Positions 26,535 through 34,073 of a DNA stretch of 64,000 nt are shown here, piece by piece. The notes beneath the pieces were generated by a model. That model worked only from the letters and a program-made list of their open reading frames with translations, searched no databases and was not told where the DNA came from. This stretch comes from Streptomyces sp. MP131-18 (GTDB lineage: Bacteria > Actinomycetota > Actinomycetes > Streptomycetales > Streptomycetaceae). The stretch covers positions 508,904 to 572,903 of the forward strand of contig NZ_LZNS01000001.1 of assembly GCF_001984575.1 (NCBI RefSeq). The letters run 5' to 3'. The position numbers and the translations under genes are program-made. The stretch's first letter is position 1; each line of letters starts with the position of its first letter.

Positions 26535-27146
26535 GTGAGGGCCATGGCCGGTGCGACGTCTTCGGAATCCCGGCTGCGCGCCGACGCCCGGCGCAATTCC
26601 GAACAGATCCGCTCTGCCGCGATCGGCGCCTTCCAGGGACAGGGCCTGACGGTGCCGCTGGAGGAGGTCGCCAAGGCAGCAGGGGTGAGCAAGGCCACGA
26701 TCTTCAACCGGTTCGGCGGGCGGATCGGCCTCATCGAAGCCGTCATCGAAGAGGTCGTGGCAAGTGAGCTGTTCGCCGTCATCGACCACACTCGGACCAT
26801 CGACGACGTCGGCGAGCGGATCACGTATTACCTCACCGCGATACGCGATCTCCAGTACCGCCAGCCCGCCTTCAATGACGTCCTGTTGCAGACATATCCG
26901 CATTCGCAGCAGCTCATGGAGATCTGCCGGGCCGGAAGCGAGGCCAACGAGGAGCTCACCGCAGCGGCACGAGCCTCCGGTGCGCTGCGGCCGGAGTTCA
27001 CGGCGGACGACCTCCATGCACTCGTCGTCGACAACGCCCTCGCCCTCAAGCACGGCAAGCGGCCTCCCCGGGACGACTACGACCGGCGCACCATGTACCT
27101 CCTGGACGGAATCCGAGGGCGCTCCTCCGCTTCTGGCGGACGATGA
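26535..27146 (+). CDS. TetR-family repressor
   Basis: About 203 residues from GTG 26535, preceded by AGGGAAAG; ATG 26544 is a possible alternative. The N-terminal helix-turn-helix is typical (LEEVAKAAGVSKATIFNRFGGRIGLIEAVI). The C-terminal part carries a SBP/TetR_C-like ligand domain (LHALVVDNALALKHGKRP). It is divergent from the NmrA/QorB-like reductase, and two similar operator palindromes lie between them, so it probably represses that gene and itself until an electrophile or quinone-like ligand binds. Confidence 0.92.
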   Translation: MRAMAGATSSESRLRADARRNSEQIRSAAIGAFQGQGLTVPLEEVAKAAGVSKATIFNRFGGRIGLIEAVIEEVVASELFAVIDHTRTIDDVGERITYYLTAIRDLQYRQPAFNDVLLQTYPHSQQLMEICRAGSEANEELTAAARASGALRPEFTADDLHALVVDNALALKHGKRPPRDDYDRRTMYLLDGIRGRSSASGGR

Positions 27147-27236
27147 CCGCGCGCTTGCCCTGGTGCCGCGCGTCGCCCTGCGGGCTCGTCTCGCTCCGGC
27201 GCAGCGCGAAATCCGTGCAGCAAGAAAGGCTCTGGG

Positions 27237-27617
27237 TCAGGGCCAGCTGGACGCACGGGAGTTGAAGAACTCCGGGTCGCTGTGCACGGGGACGACGCAC
27301 AGCAGGTGTCCGCCGGGGGCGCGCAGGATGCGGCACTCGAGCCACTGCGCCTCCTGACGCGCGCCGAGCGCGACGAGGCGTGCGGTCTCGGCCTCGACGT
27401 CGTCGGTCTCGATGTCGATGTGGTAGCGCGCGGTGTCGTCGACCGCCTGCACCGCGGCGACGATGCCCGGCACGGCCTCGTGCAGCACGGTGAACTGCCC
27501 CTGTTCCGGGGCGGGTTCGGCGGGGGCGCCGAGGGCGGCGGACCAGAAGGCCGTCGCGTCGGACGCCTCGGCCTCCGGCGTGTCGATCAGCAGCGCGTAC
27601 ACACGGCTCCGGTGCAT
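27237..27617 (-). CDS. VOC-superfamily (glyoxalase-like) protein
   Basis: A 126-residue protein from ATG 27617. One vicinal-oxygen-chelate fold is seen: VYALLIDTPEAEASDATAFWSAALG in the first module and RYHIDIETDDVEAETARLVALG ... LRAPGGHLLCVVP in the second. His/Glu metal positions appear plausible (HIDIE). Members range from dioxygenases to antibiotic-binding proteins; nothing nearby shows the substrate. It is the last ordinary gene before the cluster border, flanked by the TetR gene and an SDR. Confidence 0.8.
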   Translation of the reverse strand: MHRSRVYALLIDTPEAEASDATAFWSAALGAPAEPAPEQGQFTVLHEAVPGIVAAVQAVDDTARYHIDIETDDVEAETARLVALGARQEAQWLECRILRAPGGHLLCVVPVHSDPEFFNSRASSWP

Positions 27618-27747
27618 GAACCGACCCTACCTTTGCCCGGAGCACCCCGTCCGGCCCCCGGAGGGGGGACGTGCCGTACCCGGGGCCGTCCCCACCGGGC
27701 CGAGCAGTGCCTGGTCGCGCCTCCGGAACTGAACCAGGGTGGAGGGC

Positions 27748-28578
27748 ATGACGCACTCCTCTTCTTCCTCTTCTTCCTCATCTCTCGGCACGAACCCGGG
27801 CAGCACCGGCGCCCGTACCGGCCGGCCGCTGGCCGGCCGGGTCGCGGTCGTCACCGGGGCCTCCAGCGGCATCGGCGCGGCTACGGCCCGCCGTCTGGCC
27901 GCGGCCGGGGCGGGCGTCGCACTGCTTGGCCGCCGCGAGGACCGCCTCGTCGAGCTGGCCGGAGCACTGCGCCCCACGGCCGAAGGAACCATCCTGCCGG
28001 TGACGGTCGATGTCACCCGCCCGGCAGCCCTCGACGCGGCGGCCCGGACCATCGGCTCGGCGCTCGGCCCCGTGGACCTCGTGGTGGCCAACGCCGGGGT
28101 CATGCTCGGCGCGCCCTTCGAAACCGGCGACGCCGAGGAGTGGGACCGCATGATCGACGTGAACCTGCGAGCCCTGCTGCACACTTCGCGCGCGTTCACC
28201 GGCGATCTGATCGCCGCCGCGGCCGGGGGCGGCCCCGCGGACCTCGTGTACGTCGGCTCGGTGGCCGGGCACGCCCTCTACCCCAACTGGTCGGTCTACT
28301 GCGCCACCAAGGCCGCCGTGGCCCACCTGACCCGCAATCTGCGCGTCGAACTCGGCCCGCTCGGCGTCCGCGTGCGGAACGTGGAGCCCGGTGTCACCGT
28401 CACCGAGCTGGGGGCTGACATGCGCGACGCGGGAATGCGGGAGACGTTGGCGGCCATGCGGGCCGACGGGCAGCCCCTGGCCGCGGATGACATCGCCGAG
28501 GCCATCGCGTTCTCGGTCTCGGTGCCGCCGCACGTCAATATCGCCGAACTGGTGGTCGTTCCCGTCGCGCAGGGCTGA
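27748..28578 (+). CDS. Short-chain dehydrogenase/reductase with poly-Ser N-terminus
   Basis: A 276-residue protein; ATG 27748 is chosen, a GTG 9 bases upstream being the alternative. After a run of nine Ser encoded by a TCC/TCT repeat, the classical SDR fold starts with VAVVTGASSGIGAATARRLA, then VVANAGVML (NAG motif), VGSVAGHALYPNWSVYCATKAAVAHLT with catalytic Ser, Tyr and Lys. All catalytic residues are intact. It is a cytoplasmic NAD(P)-dependent oxidoreductase. It is separated from the SARP gene by a terminator, so it could be the left neighbour of the cluster or a non-cluster gene; I favour the latter. Confidence 0.9.
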   Translation: MTHSSSSSSSSSLGTNPGSTGARTGRPLAGRVAVVTGASSGIGAATARRLAAAGAGVALLGRREDRLVELAGALRPTAEGTILPVTVDVTRPAALDAAARTIGSALGPVDLVVANAGVMLGAPFETGDAEEWDRMIDVNLRALLHTSRAFTGDLIAAAAGGGPADLVYVGSVAGHALYPNWSVYCATKAAVAHLTRNLRVELGPLGVRVRNVEPGVTVTELGADMRDAGMRETLAAMRADGQPLAADDIAEAIAFSVSVPPHVNIAELVVVPVAQG

Positions 28579-28595
28579 CGCGGGAGCCGGCCGGC

Positions 28596-28627
28596 GGGGC
28601 CGGGCCTGCTTGAGCAGGCCCGGCCCC
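28596..28627. terminator. Bidirectional terminator at the left border of the biosynthetic cluster
   Basis: A perfect 14-bp GC-rich stem (28596-28609 with 28614-28627) around loop TTGA, abutting the stop codon of the SARP gene (28628) on one side and 17 bases after the SDR stop on the other. It separates the cluster transcriptionally from the left part. Confidence 0.85.
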
Positions 28628-29458
28628 TCACGCCGAGAGGGAGGCCGCCACGGAGCCGTGGCCGAAGTCGTCCGGGCGCGGGCGGCGCAGGAACATCTCG
28701 CTGCCGGCGCCGTTGAGTATCTCGGCCTGGAGCCGCTGGACGTCGTCCGAAGGCTGGAGGCCGAGTTCGGTGCTGAGGATCTGGTAAAGGTCCTGATATG
28801 CCTGAAGGGCCTCGCCCCGGCGGCCGACCTGGTGCAGCGCCGAGATGAGCTGGCCGTGGAACCATTCATGCAGGGGATAGTCGTGGACCAGCGTCCGCAG
28901 ATCCGGCAGGAGTTCGCGATGTCTGCCCAGCAGGGTGCCGGTCTCGATGTGCAGTTCCAGAGCGCGAATGCGCAACTCCTCGACGCGGGCGACCCGGCCG
29001 GCGAGCACGCAGCCGACGGGCACATTGCTCAGCACGGGGCCGCGCCACATACCGAGCGCGCGGCTCACCTGCTCGTCCGCCCGCTCGACCCGGCCGGCGG
29101 TCAGCTCCCACTGGGCGCGTTGAATGAGCCGTTCAAAACTGATGGTGTCGACCTCGTCGTCGTCGACCTGGAGTTCGTAGCCTGGGGCACGGGTGACGAG
29201 AAGGTCCCGATCCGGCTCGGTGACCTTTTCTTCCATGAGGAGTTTACGCGCGTGGTAAACGTGGGTTTGCAGCGTTCTCAGTGCGCCACGCGGCGGATTC
29301 TCCCCCCACAACTCCTGTATCAGCAGGTCCGTCGCCACGACGCCTCTGGGCTGGAGCGCCAGCAGCGCGAGCATCCGGGAGATCTTCGGTGCATTGATTG
29401 TGTATTCTCTGCCGTCATCGGTGACGATCTCGAAGCGACCGATGAGGTTGAGCTGCAT
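28628..29458 (-). CDS. SARP-family pathway-specific activator
   Basis: A 276-residue protein from ATG 29458, preceded by AGGAG. The N-terminal OmpR-type winged helix (MQLNLIGRFEIV ... KISRMLALLALQPRGVVATD ... RGALRTLQTHVYHARKLL) is followed by a bacterial transcriptional activator domain (BTAD, about residues 100-250, LHEWFHGQLISALHQVGRRG). This is the short SARP form, as in ActII-ORF4/RedD/CpkO-like activators. SARPs bind heptads spaced 11 bp just upstream of a -10 box, and five promoters in this cluster have exactly that layout. An ARE-like site lies 107 bases upstream of its start, so it is probably repressed by the butyrolactone receptor encoded nearby. Confidence 0.95.
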   Translation of the reverse strand: MQLNLIGRFEIVTDDGREYTINAPKISRMLALLALQPRGVVATDLLIQELWGENPPRGALRTLQTHVYHARKLLMEEKVTEPDRDLLVTRAPGYELQVDDDEVDTISFERLIQRAQWELTAGRVERADEQVSRALGMWRGPVLSNVPVGCVLAGRVARVEELRIRALELHIETGTLLGRHRELLPDLRTLVHDYPLHEWFHGQLISALHQVGRRGEALQAYQDLYQILSTELGLQPSDDVQRLQAEILNGAGSEMFLRRPRPDDFGHGSVAASLSA

Positions 29459-29564
29459 TGCACACGCTCCTGTCTTGGCGCGTCGGCGCCTGTGGGCGTC
29501 ACCAGGTGATGCTGGGAACGGTGGACCAGCTCCACCGAAGACCACGTGCTACAAGGAAAGGTCA

Positions 29565-29586
29565 CACTACCGGCCGGTTGGTATGT
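29565..29586 (-). promoter_or_regulatory. ARE-like (butyrolactone receptor) site upstream of the SARP gene
   Basis: Read on the minus strand this is a 22-mer beginning ACATACCAACCGGCCGGT, sharing about 16 of 22 bases with the usual ARE pattern ACATACCGACCGGTCGGTTTGT. It overlaps the end of the transposase-like gene and lies in the region where the SARP promoter must be. A TetR-type butyrolactone receptor bound here would repress the activator. The match was counted by eye. Confidence 0.5.
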
Positions 29587-30784
29587 TCTCGTCCCCGGCG
29601 TCTTGCGCTCGGCACCACGCGACGGCCTCGTCCGCGAGGAGGCGGTCCGTGTCGGCCAGCACCGCGGCGAAGTGGGCCACTGACGCCAGCGTGACGTGGT
29701 GGTGCCAGCCCGGGTAGGAGCGGCCGGTGAAGTCCCGCACCCCCACACGTTCCGAAATCCGGTCGAAGTCGCGCTGTACGACGTCCGAAAGCCGCGTCAG
29801 GCGCAGCACGGAGGGGAGGGACTGACCGCCGGCGTTCGTCAGCCACAGCCGCACATCGCTGCGCGCCTCGACGGACCACTCCCCCACCAGCAGCAGCCCA
29901 TGCGGGCCCGCGCCCAGGTCCCGGGGCCCGGAGGGCAGTTGAGGAGCGACCACGGGGACCGCGGCGGCGATGGTGTGCCCGCCCTCGATCCGCACAGGGC
30001 GGCGCAGCCTGGTGAGGGTGGCGATGAGCTCTTCGGCGCTGCGCAGGCGCTCGCCGTAGGCGGGCAGTACGGAGGCGTCGATGCGGAGCCGGGTGTCCCG
30101 TCCGGCCCTGACGATGAACGCCTGGCTGTGCCCGGCGAGTTGGTGGGCGAGGGCGACGGCGTCCGCGCCCTCGGCGTCGACCACGAGCGGCCGCGGCGCG
30201 GGGGCGACCACGCCGTGCGGGTCGGTGACCAGTTCGCGAATGCACTCCTCCGGGCTGCCGCCCCTGGCCTCGGCGGGGATGCTGGCCCGCTCGCGCACCG
30301 GCCCCTCGGTCCAGCGCCGCGGGAGCACCAGGCGCCAGTCCACCGGCACGGCGGCACGTTCCGAGGCCACCCAGGCGCCCACCGCCTGCTGCCCGTTGAT
30401 GATCTCGCCCAGGTGCGGAACGTACTGCTGGTCGACCCCGATCGAGTGCCGTCCGGCCTTGGGTATGACGGTGGGCCGGACGACCCAGGCCTCGTGCCCC
30501 AGGAGGGACCGCACGTGGCGCGCGAGGGCCTGGCGCACGGGTCGCCAGTCCCAGGGGGAGACGCTGATGAAGTGGTGCACGTTCTGGAGCGTGGCGTCGC
30601 CGCCGATGTAGTCGGAGATGTTGCGCAGCGTCTTGCGGCCGCGTAACGCCAGCAGTCCGCGCACGTACTGCTCGGCTTTCAGCCGCTGTCCGGTGCGGGG
30701 CAAGGAGGTGAACAGCCGCGACCCGAGGCCGGCGGGGAGGCCGGGGGCGGACGGCTCGCGCGGCGGGGCCTGGGGCGAGGTCAT
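29567..30784 (-). CDS. IS701/IS4-type transposase-like protein, probably catalytically dead and domesticated
   Basis: A full-length 405-residue open frame from ATG 30784. The C-terminal end (FTGRSYPGWHHHVTLASVAH) and the N-terminal part (GLLALRGRKTLRNISDYIGG) are typical of IS701 transposases. In active relatives the first catalytic Asp sits in an IDETGF-K segment; here that region reads WVVRPTVIPKAGR, so the Asp is missing. A later VVDAEGADAV may be the second Asp. I see no terminal inverted repeats or target duplications around the gene. It sits between the SARP and the receptor genes in a conserved-looking regulatory block, with ARE-like sites at both ends. It may act as a DNA-binding regulator rather than a mobile element; that is inference. 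Confidence 0.75.
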   Translation of the reverse strand: MTSPQAPPREPSAPGLPAGLGSRLFTSLPRTGQRLKAEQYVRGLLALRGRKTLRNISDYIGGDATLQNVHHFISVSPWDWRPVRQALARHVRSLLGHEAWVVRPTVIPKAGRHSIGVDQQYVPHLGEIINGQQAVGAWVASERAAVPVDWRLVLPRRWTEGPVRERASIPAEARGGSPEECIRELVTDPHGVVAPAPRPLVVDAEGADAVALAHQLAGHSQAFIVRAGRDTRLRIDASVLPAYGERLRSAEELIATLTRLRRPVRIEGGHTIAAAVPVVAPQLPSGPRDLGAGPHGLLLVGEWSVEARSDVRLWLTNAGGQSLPSVLRLTRLSDVVQRDFDRISERVGVRDFTGRSYPGWHHHVTLASVAHFAAVLADTDRLLADEAVAWCRAQDAGDENIPTGR

Positions 30785-31165
30785 CGCTCGGGCCCGGTTG
30801 ATACGGGTGGGTCTGACGTCGCTATCATCACTCCCCCTTGATCCGGATGTGGGGCCGGGCTCAATAAATCAACCATTCCATTTGTTTGCCTGAGGGACGT
30901 CAACCAGCGTCGCACGACGCGGAGACCGCCCTCACCTGGGGAAACGGGTGGGTGGGGGTGCGGGCGGGGACAGCGTCGTGACGGGACATCAGGGCGCGGT
31001 GACAGCAAGTCGTCGTCCTCTGCCATAAACATACCGGACGTTCGACACTTCAACAGTAGGGCCTCCGGCCATCCGGGCACCGCACGGCGGTATTTCGGGC
31101 CCAGGACGCGCCCGAACGGGCCACGCCGGGCCCAGCGGAACGTCTGGTGGTCCGCCAGCGGCCCG
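30785..31165. other. Intergenic region between the transposase-like and receptor genes
   Basis: No gene found. The part nearest 30784 is A/T-rich (including CAATAAATCAACCATTCCAT at about 30861-30880) and presumably contains the promoter of the transposase-like gene. An ARE-like site lies at 31029-31050. Confidence 0.5.
31029..31050 (+). promoter_or_regulatory. ARE-like site in the intergenic region
   Basis: The 22-mer starts with a full left arm ACATACCG and continues ACGTTCGAC, matching the ARE pattern at about 14 of 22 positions; the right arm is degenerate. It lies downstream of the receptor gene and 245 bases upstream of the transposase-like gene, so it could control the latter. Weakest of the three ARE candidates. 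Confidence 0.35.
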
Positions 31166-31882
31166 TCAGCGGCCCGTCGGTGGCCCGTCGGCCGACCGGG
31201 GGCCCCGATCCTCCGCCGCCGCCCTGCTGGCCGCGAGCAGCCGTTCGGCGCGGCCGGGCGAGGTGTCCAGCTGGGCCAGGACGCCGGGGACGGCGATGCT
31301 GGGCAGCACAAGCTCCAGGAGGGCCGCGATCTCGTCCACCAGTTGCGGCGACTCGTCGAGGGAGCCGCTCACGAGCTGAACTCCCGTCCAGGAGCCGACG
31401 AACAGCCGTGAGGTAACCGCCGGATCGACATGGGCGTGCACCTCGCCGCGCGCGCGGGCCTCCGCGATCATGTCCCTCCCGAGGACGATCCAGTCCGGCC
31501 AGCGGGTACCGAACAGGCCGCGGGCCTTCGGGTCGACGGCGAGCCGGATCGAAGCGCTGAGCATCGGCTCCCTCGGCAGACGGTAGGCCAGCAGCAGGCC
31601 CACATCCACCCACTCCTGGAGCTTGAGGGTCTGCGGCACCAGCCCCTCGGAGGTGACGGCCTCGGCGAGCACGCCCCGCGCCAGCTCCTCCTTGGAGGTG
31701 AAATGGAAATACAGGGCCCCACGGGTCAATTCGGTCCTGTCGAGGATCGCGGAGATGGAGGCGGCGTCGTAGCCGCACTCGTTGAAGACCTCGGCCGCGG
31801 CCTCCAGAAAGAGCCTACGGGTCCGAATTGCCCGATCTTGCCTCGCCAACGGGGACTCCAATGACTTTTTCTTTACCTGCAT
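31166..31882 (-). CDS. Gamma-butyrolactone receptor-type TetR repressor (ArpA/ScbR family)
   Basis: A 238-residue protein from ATG 31882. The N-terminal helix-turn-helix is nearly family-consensus (AAAEVFNECGYDAASISAILDRTELTRGALYFHFTSKEELARGV, seen at about residues 28-70). The C-terminal half carries the receptor features LAVDPKARGLFGTRWPDWI, with the Trp that contacts the ligand in ArpA-type proteins. It is divergent from the AfsA-type synthase with an ARE-like site only 6 bases before its own start. The expected role is autorepression and repression of the SARP gene until the butyrolactone made by the AfsA-type enzyme binds. It could also be a pseudo-receptor binding the cluster product. 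Confidence 0.9.
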   Translation of the reverse strand: MQVKKKSLESPLARQDRAIRTRRLFLEAAAEVFNECGYDAASISAILDRTELTRGALYFHFTSKEELARGVLAEAVTSEGLVPQTLKLQEWVDVGLLLAYRLPREPMLSASIRLAVDPKARGLFGTRWPDWIVLGRDMIAEARARGEVHAHVDPAVTSRLFVGSWTGVQLVSGSLDESPQLVDEIAALLELVLPSIAVPGVLAQLDTSPGRAERLLAASRAAAEDRGPRSADGPPTGR

Positions 31883-31888
31883 CTTGCA

Positions 31889-31910
31889 ACAGACCGGAGA
31901 ACCGGTATCT
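31889..31910. promoter_or_regulatory. ARE-like site in the receptor/AfsA divergent promoter
   Basis: Minus-strand reading AGATACCGGTTCTCCGGTCT then GT: two inverted arms (ATACCGG and CCGGTCTGT) around a short centre, the shape of an autoregulatory element. Its position between the divergent receptor and synthase genes is where ScbR/ScbA-type systems carry their ARE. It overlaps the leader of the receptor mRNA. Confidence 0.6.
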
Positions 31911-31953
31911 TATCAGTGTTTGTTCGCCGCTTGCATCGCATCCCGGGGGGATC

Positions 31954-32922
31954 GTGACCGAGGCTCCTGCTGCATGTCTGCATCCATTGTCCGATCCTTT
32001 AGCCCGGCCGAGGACGTACTTCCCTTTCGGCATCTCCGCAGAAGTACGCACCGTGCCGCGGGAGTACGTTCACCTCGTACACGAGGACACTGTCTTCATC
32101 ACCGGCTGGAAACGGCTGAAAACCCATAAGTTTCTGCTCACCGCCGTATGGCCGGGAAGCGCCGGAATACGGCCCTACGATCCCCGCGTTCTGTCACAGC
32201 TGATCAGACAGAGCGGCCTGGCCATCGCCCATGCGGAATACGACGTGCCGCTGGCCTATCAAACTCTGCTCCACTCCCTGGACTACGACGTCGCCGAGGG
32301 CCTCTCCCTGCCGGACGACCGTCCCACGCCCCTGGAGATCGAGGTCGTCGTGGCCGAGGCCGGGCGCAAGGGCCGCACCGCCAGGTCCCTGACCATGGAG
32401 GTCCGCCTCAGGGCGCACGGCGCCACCGTCGTCACGTCCCGCTCCGAGTTCGGGTGGGTCTCCCCCGCGGTCTACCGGCGCCTGCGCGGGGGCCGCTCCA
32501 CCGCCGCCTGGGGGGCGTGGCCCCTCCCCGCCGCGCTCGCCCCCGAGTCCGTCGGCCGCGCGGCCCTCGCGGACGTGGTGCTGTCGCCGGGGCTGCGCCC
32601 GCACCACTGGCAGTTGCGCAACGACGTCGCCAACACGCTTTTGTTCGACCATCCCGTCGACCACGTGCCGGGGCTCGTGCTCGTCGAAGCGGCCCTCCAG
32701 GCCGCACAGACCCGGCTTCCCGGCTTCGCGGTACGCACCGTCCGCAGCAGCTACCAGCGGTTCGCCGAACTGGACGAACCGTGCTGGATCGAGGTCCGGC
32801 CCGCGGGACCGCCCGGCCCCGACGGCGCGGACACGCTCCTCGTGGGCGGCACCCAGGACGGCAGGCCCGTGTTCGACATCGCCCTGGGCGGCACCGTCCG
32901 CCGTACCGTGTCCCACCCGTAG
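31954..32922 (+). CDS. AfsA/ScbA-type gamma-butyrolactone biosynthesis protein
   Basis: A 322-residue protein from GTG 31954, with GGGGGG just upstream; upstream ATG codons would extend into the receptor gene. Two AfsA repeats of hot-dog type are present: residues about 30-150 (VPREYVHLVHEDTVFITGW ... LAYQTLLHSLDYDV) and about 190-320 (HHWQLRNDVANTLLFDHPVDHVPGLVLVEAAL). AfsA condenses a beta-ketoacyl thioester with dihydroxyacetone phosphate to start butyrolactone signal synthesis. With the receptor and SARP it forms a complete quorum-type switch for the cluster. No separate butenolide reductase is seen beside it. Confidence 0.93.
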   Translation: MTEAPAACLHPLSDPLARPRTYFPFGISAEVRTVPREYVHLVHEDTVFITGWKRLKTHKFLLTAVWPGSAGIRPYDPRVLSQLIRQSGLAIAHAEYDVPLAYQTLLHSLDYDVAEGLSLPDDRPTPLEIEVVVAEAGRKGRTARSLTMEVRLRAHGATVVTSRSEFGWVSPAVYRRLRGGRSTAAWGAWPLPAALAPESVGRAALADVVLSPGLRPHHWQLRNDVANTLLFDHPVDHVPGLVLVEAALQAAQTRLPGFAVRTVRSSYQRFAELDEPCWIEVRPAGPPGPDGADTLLVGGTQDGRPVFDIALGGTVRRTVSHP

Positions 32923-33019
32923 GGCCTGCCCAGGAAGTACCGGTGCTCCCCGGCGCCCCCGCCCGGGGGCCCGGTCCTGGCTGCTCGCCGGGGGCTTCGC
33001 GCCGGGCCCGGGCCGGCTG

Positions 33020-34006
33020 TCACCAGGCCCAGGCTTCGGGCCCCGGGCCGCCCTTGCCGATGGGCGGGAAGAGGGCGTCGAGGCGCTTCAGCACCTCGTC
33101 CGACAGGATGAGGTGCGCCGCCCGCAGGGCGCTCTCCAACTGGGCCACGCTGCGCGGGCCGATGACCGGGGCCGTCACCCCCGGCCTGGTCATCGTCCAG
33201 GCCAGGCCGACCTCGGCCGGGTCGAGACCGTGTTCAGCGCACAGGTCCTCGTAGGCGGCGAGGGTCTCACGGTGGGTCTCCAGGGCCTCGGCGGCCCGGC
33301 CCTGGGCACTCTTCATCGCCTCGCCCTCGGTGAGCTTCCGCAGCACGCCGCTCAGCAGTCCGCCGTGCAGCGGGGACCACGGGAGCACGGCCACCCCGTA
33401 CCGCAGGCAGGCCGGAATGACTTCCAGCTCGATGTGCCGGGTGACGAGGTTGTAGACGCTCTGCTCGGAGACGATACCGAGGAAATTGCGGCGCGCGGCG
33501 TTCTCCTGCGCCTCCGCGATATGCCAGCCGGCGAAATTGGAGGAGCCGACGTAACGCACCTTCCCTTGCCGCGTCAGGAATTCCATCGCCTGCCACACCT
33601 CGTCCCAGGGGGCGCTCCTGTCGACGTGGTGCATCTGGAACAGGTCGATCCAGTCTGTTTTCAGCCGGCGCAGCGACGCATCGCAGGAGGCGATGATGTG
33701 GCGTGCGGAGAGACCGGATTCATTGGGCCAGTCGTCCATGGGGTTGCCGACCTTGGTGGAAAGGACGATCTTTTCCCGGCGGCCCCCGCCCAGTGCGAAC
33801 CAGGAGCCGAGGAATTCTTCCGTGTAGCCCTTGTACTTCTGCCAGCCGTACTGGTTCGCGGTGTCCACGAAATTGATGCCGTGTGCGAGGGCCGTGTCCA
33901 GGATGGCGTGGCTCTCCTGGTCGTCGGCCCGGACGCCCAGGTTCAGGCTGCCCAGGCACAGCTCGCTGACCTGGAGGGCGGTGCGGCCGAGACGGGTGTA
34001 GCGCAT
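33020..34006 (-). CDS. Aldo-keto reductase, probable NDP-sugar C-3 ketoreductase (EryBII/TylC1 type)
   Basis: A 328-residue protein from ATG 34006 with AGAGAGG upstream. The AKR fold is clear: MRYTRLGRTALQVSELCLGS, FVDTANQYGWQKY with catalytic Asp and Tyr, LSTKVGN with Lys, and MHHVDRSAPWDEV with His. It follows the glycosyltransferase in the same operon. AKRs of this type reduce the 3-keto group left after 2,3-dehydration of TDP-4-keto-6-deoxyglucose, giving a 2,6-dideoxy-4-keto sugar. That fits the 2,3-dehydratase encoded at 38235-39626. The exact C-3 stereochemistry cannot be read from sequence. Confidence 0.82.
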   Translation of the reverse strand: MRYTRLGRTALQVSELCLGSLNLGVRADDQESHAILDTALAHGINFVDTANQYGWQKYKGYTEEFLGSWFALGGGRREKIVLSTKVGNPMDDWPNESGLSARHIIASCDASLRRLKTDWIDLFQMHHVDRSAPWDEVWQAMEFLTRQGKVRYVGSSNFAGWHIAEAQENAARRNFLGIVSEQSVYNLVTRHIELEVIPACLRYGVAVLPWSPLHGGLLSGVLRKLTEGEAMKSAQGRAAEALETHRETLAAYEDLCAEHGLDPAEVGLAWTMTRPGVTAPVIGPRSVAQLESALRAAHLILSDEVLKRLDALFPPIGKGGPGPEAWAW

Positions 34007-34073
34007 GGTTGCCTCTCTGGCTCTCCGGGGCTTTGACGCGGTGGCGGGACGGCGTGCCGGCGGAAACGTCCGG

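Noticed and set aside
29567..30784. Active insertion sequence (IS701)
   Set aside because: The first catalytic Asp region is altered, and no inverted repeats or target duplications are visible. I call it transposase-like and probably domesticated.
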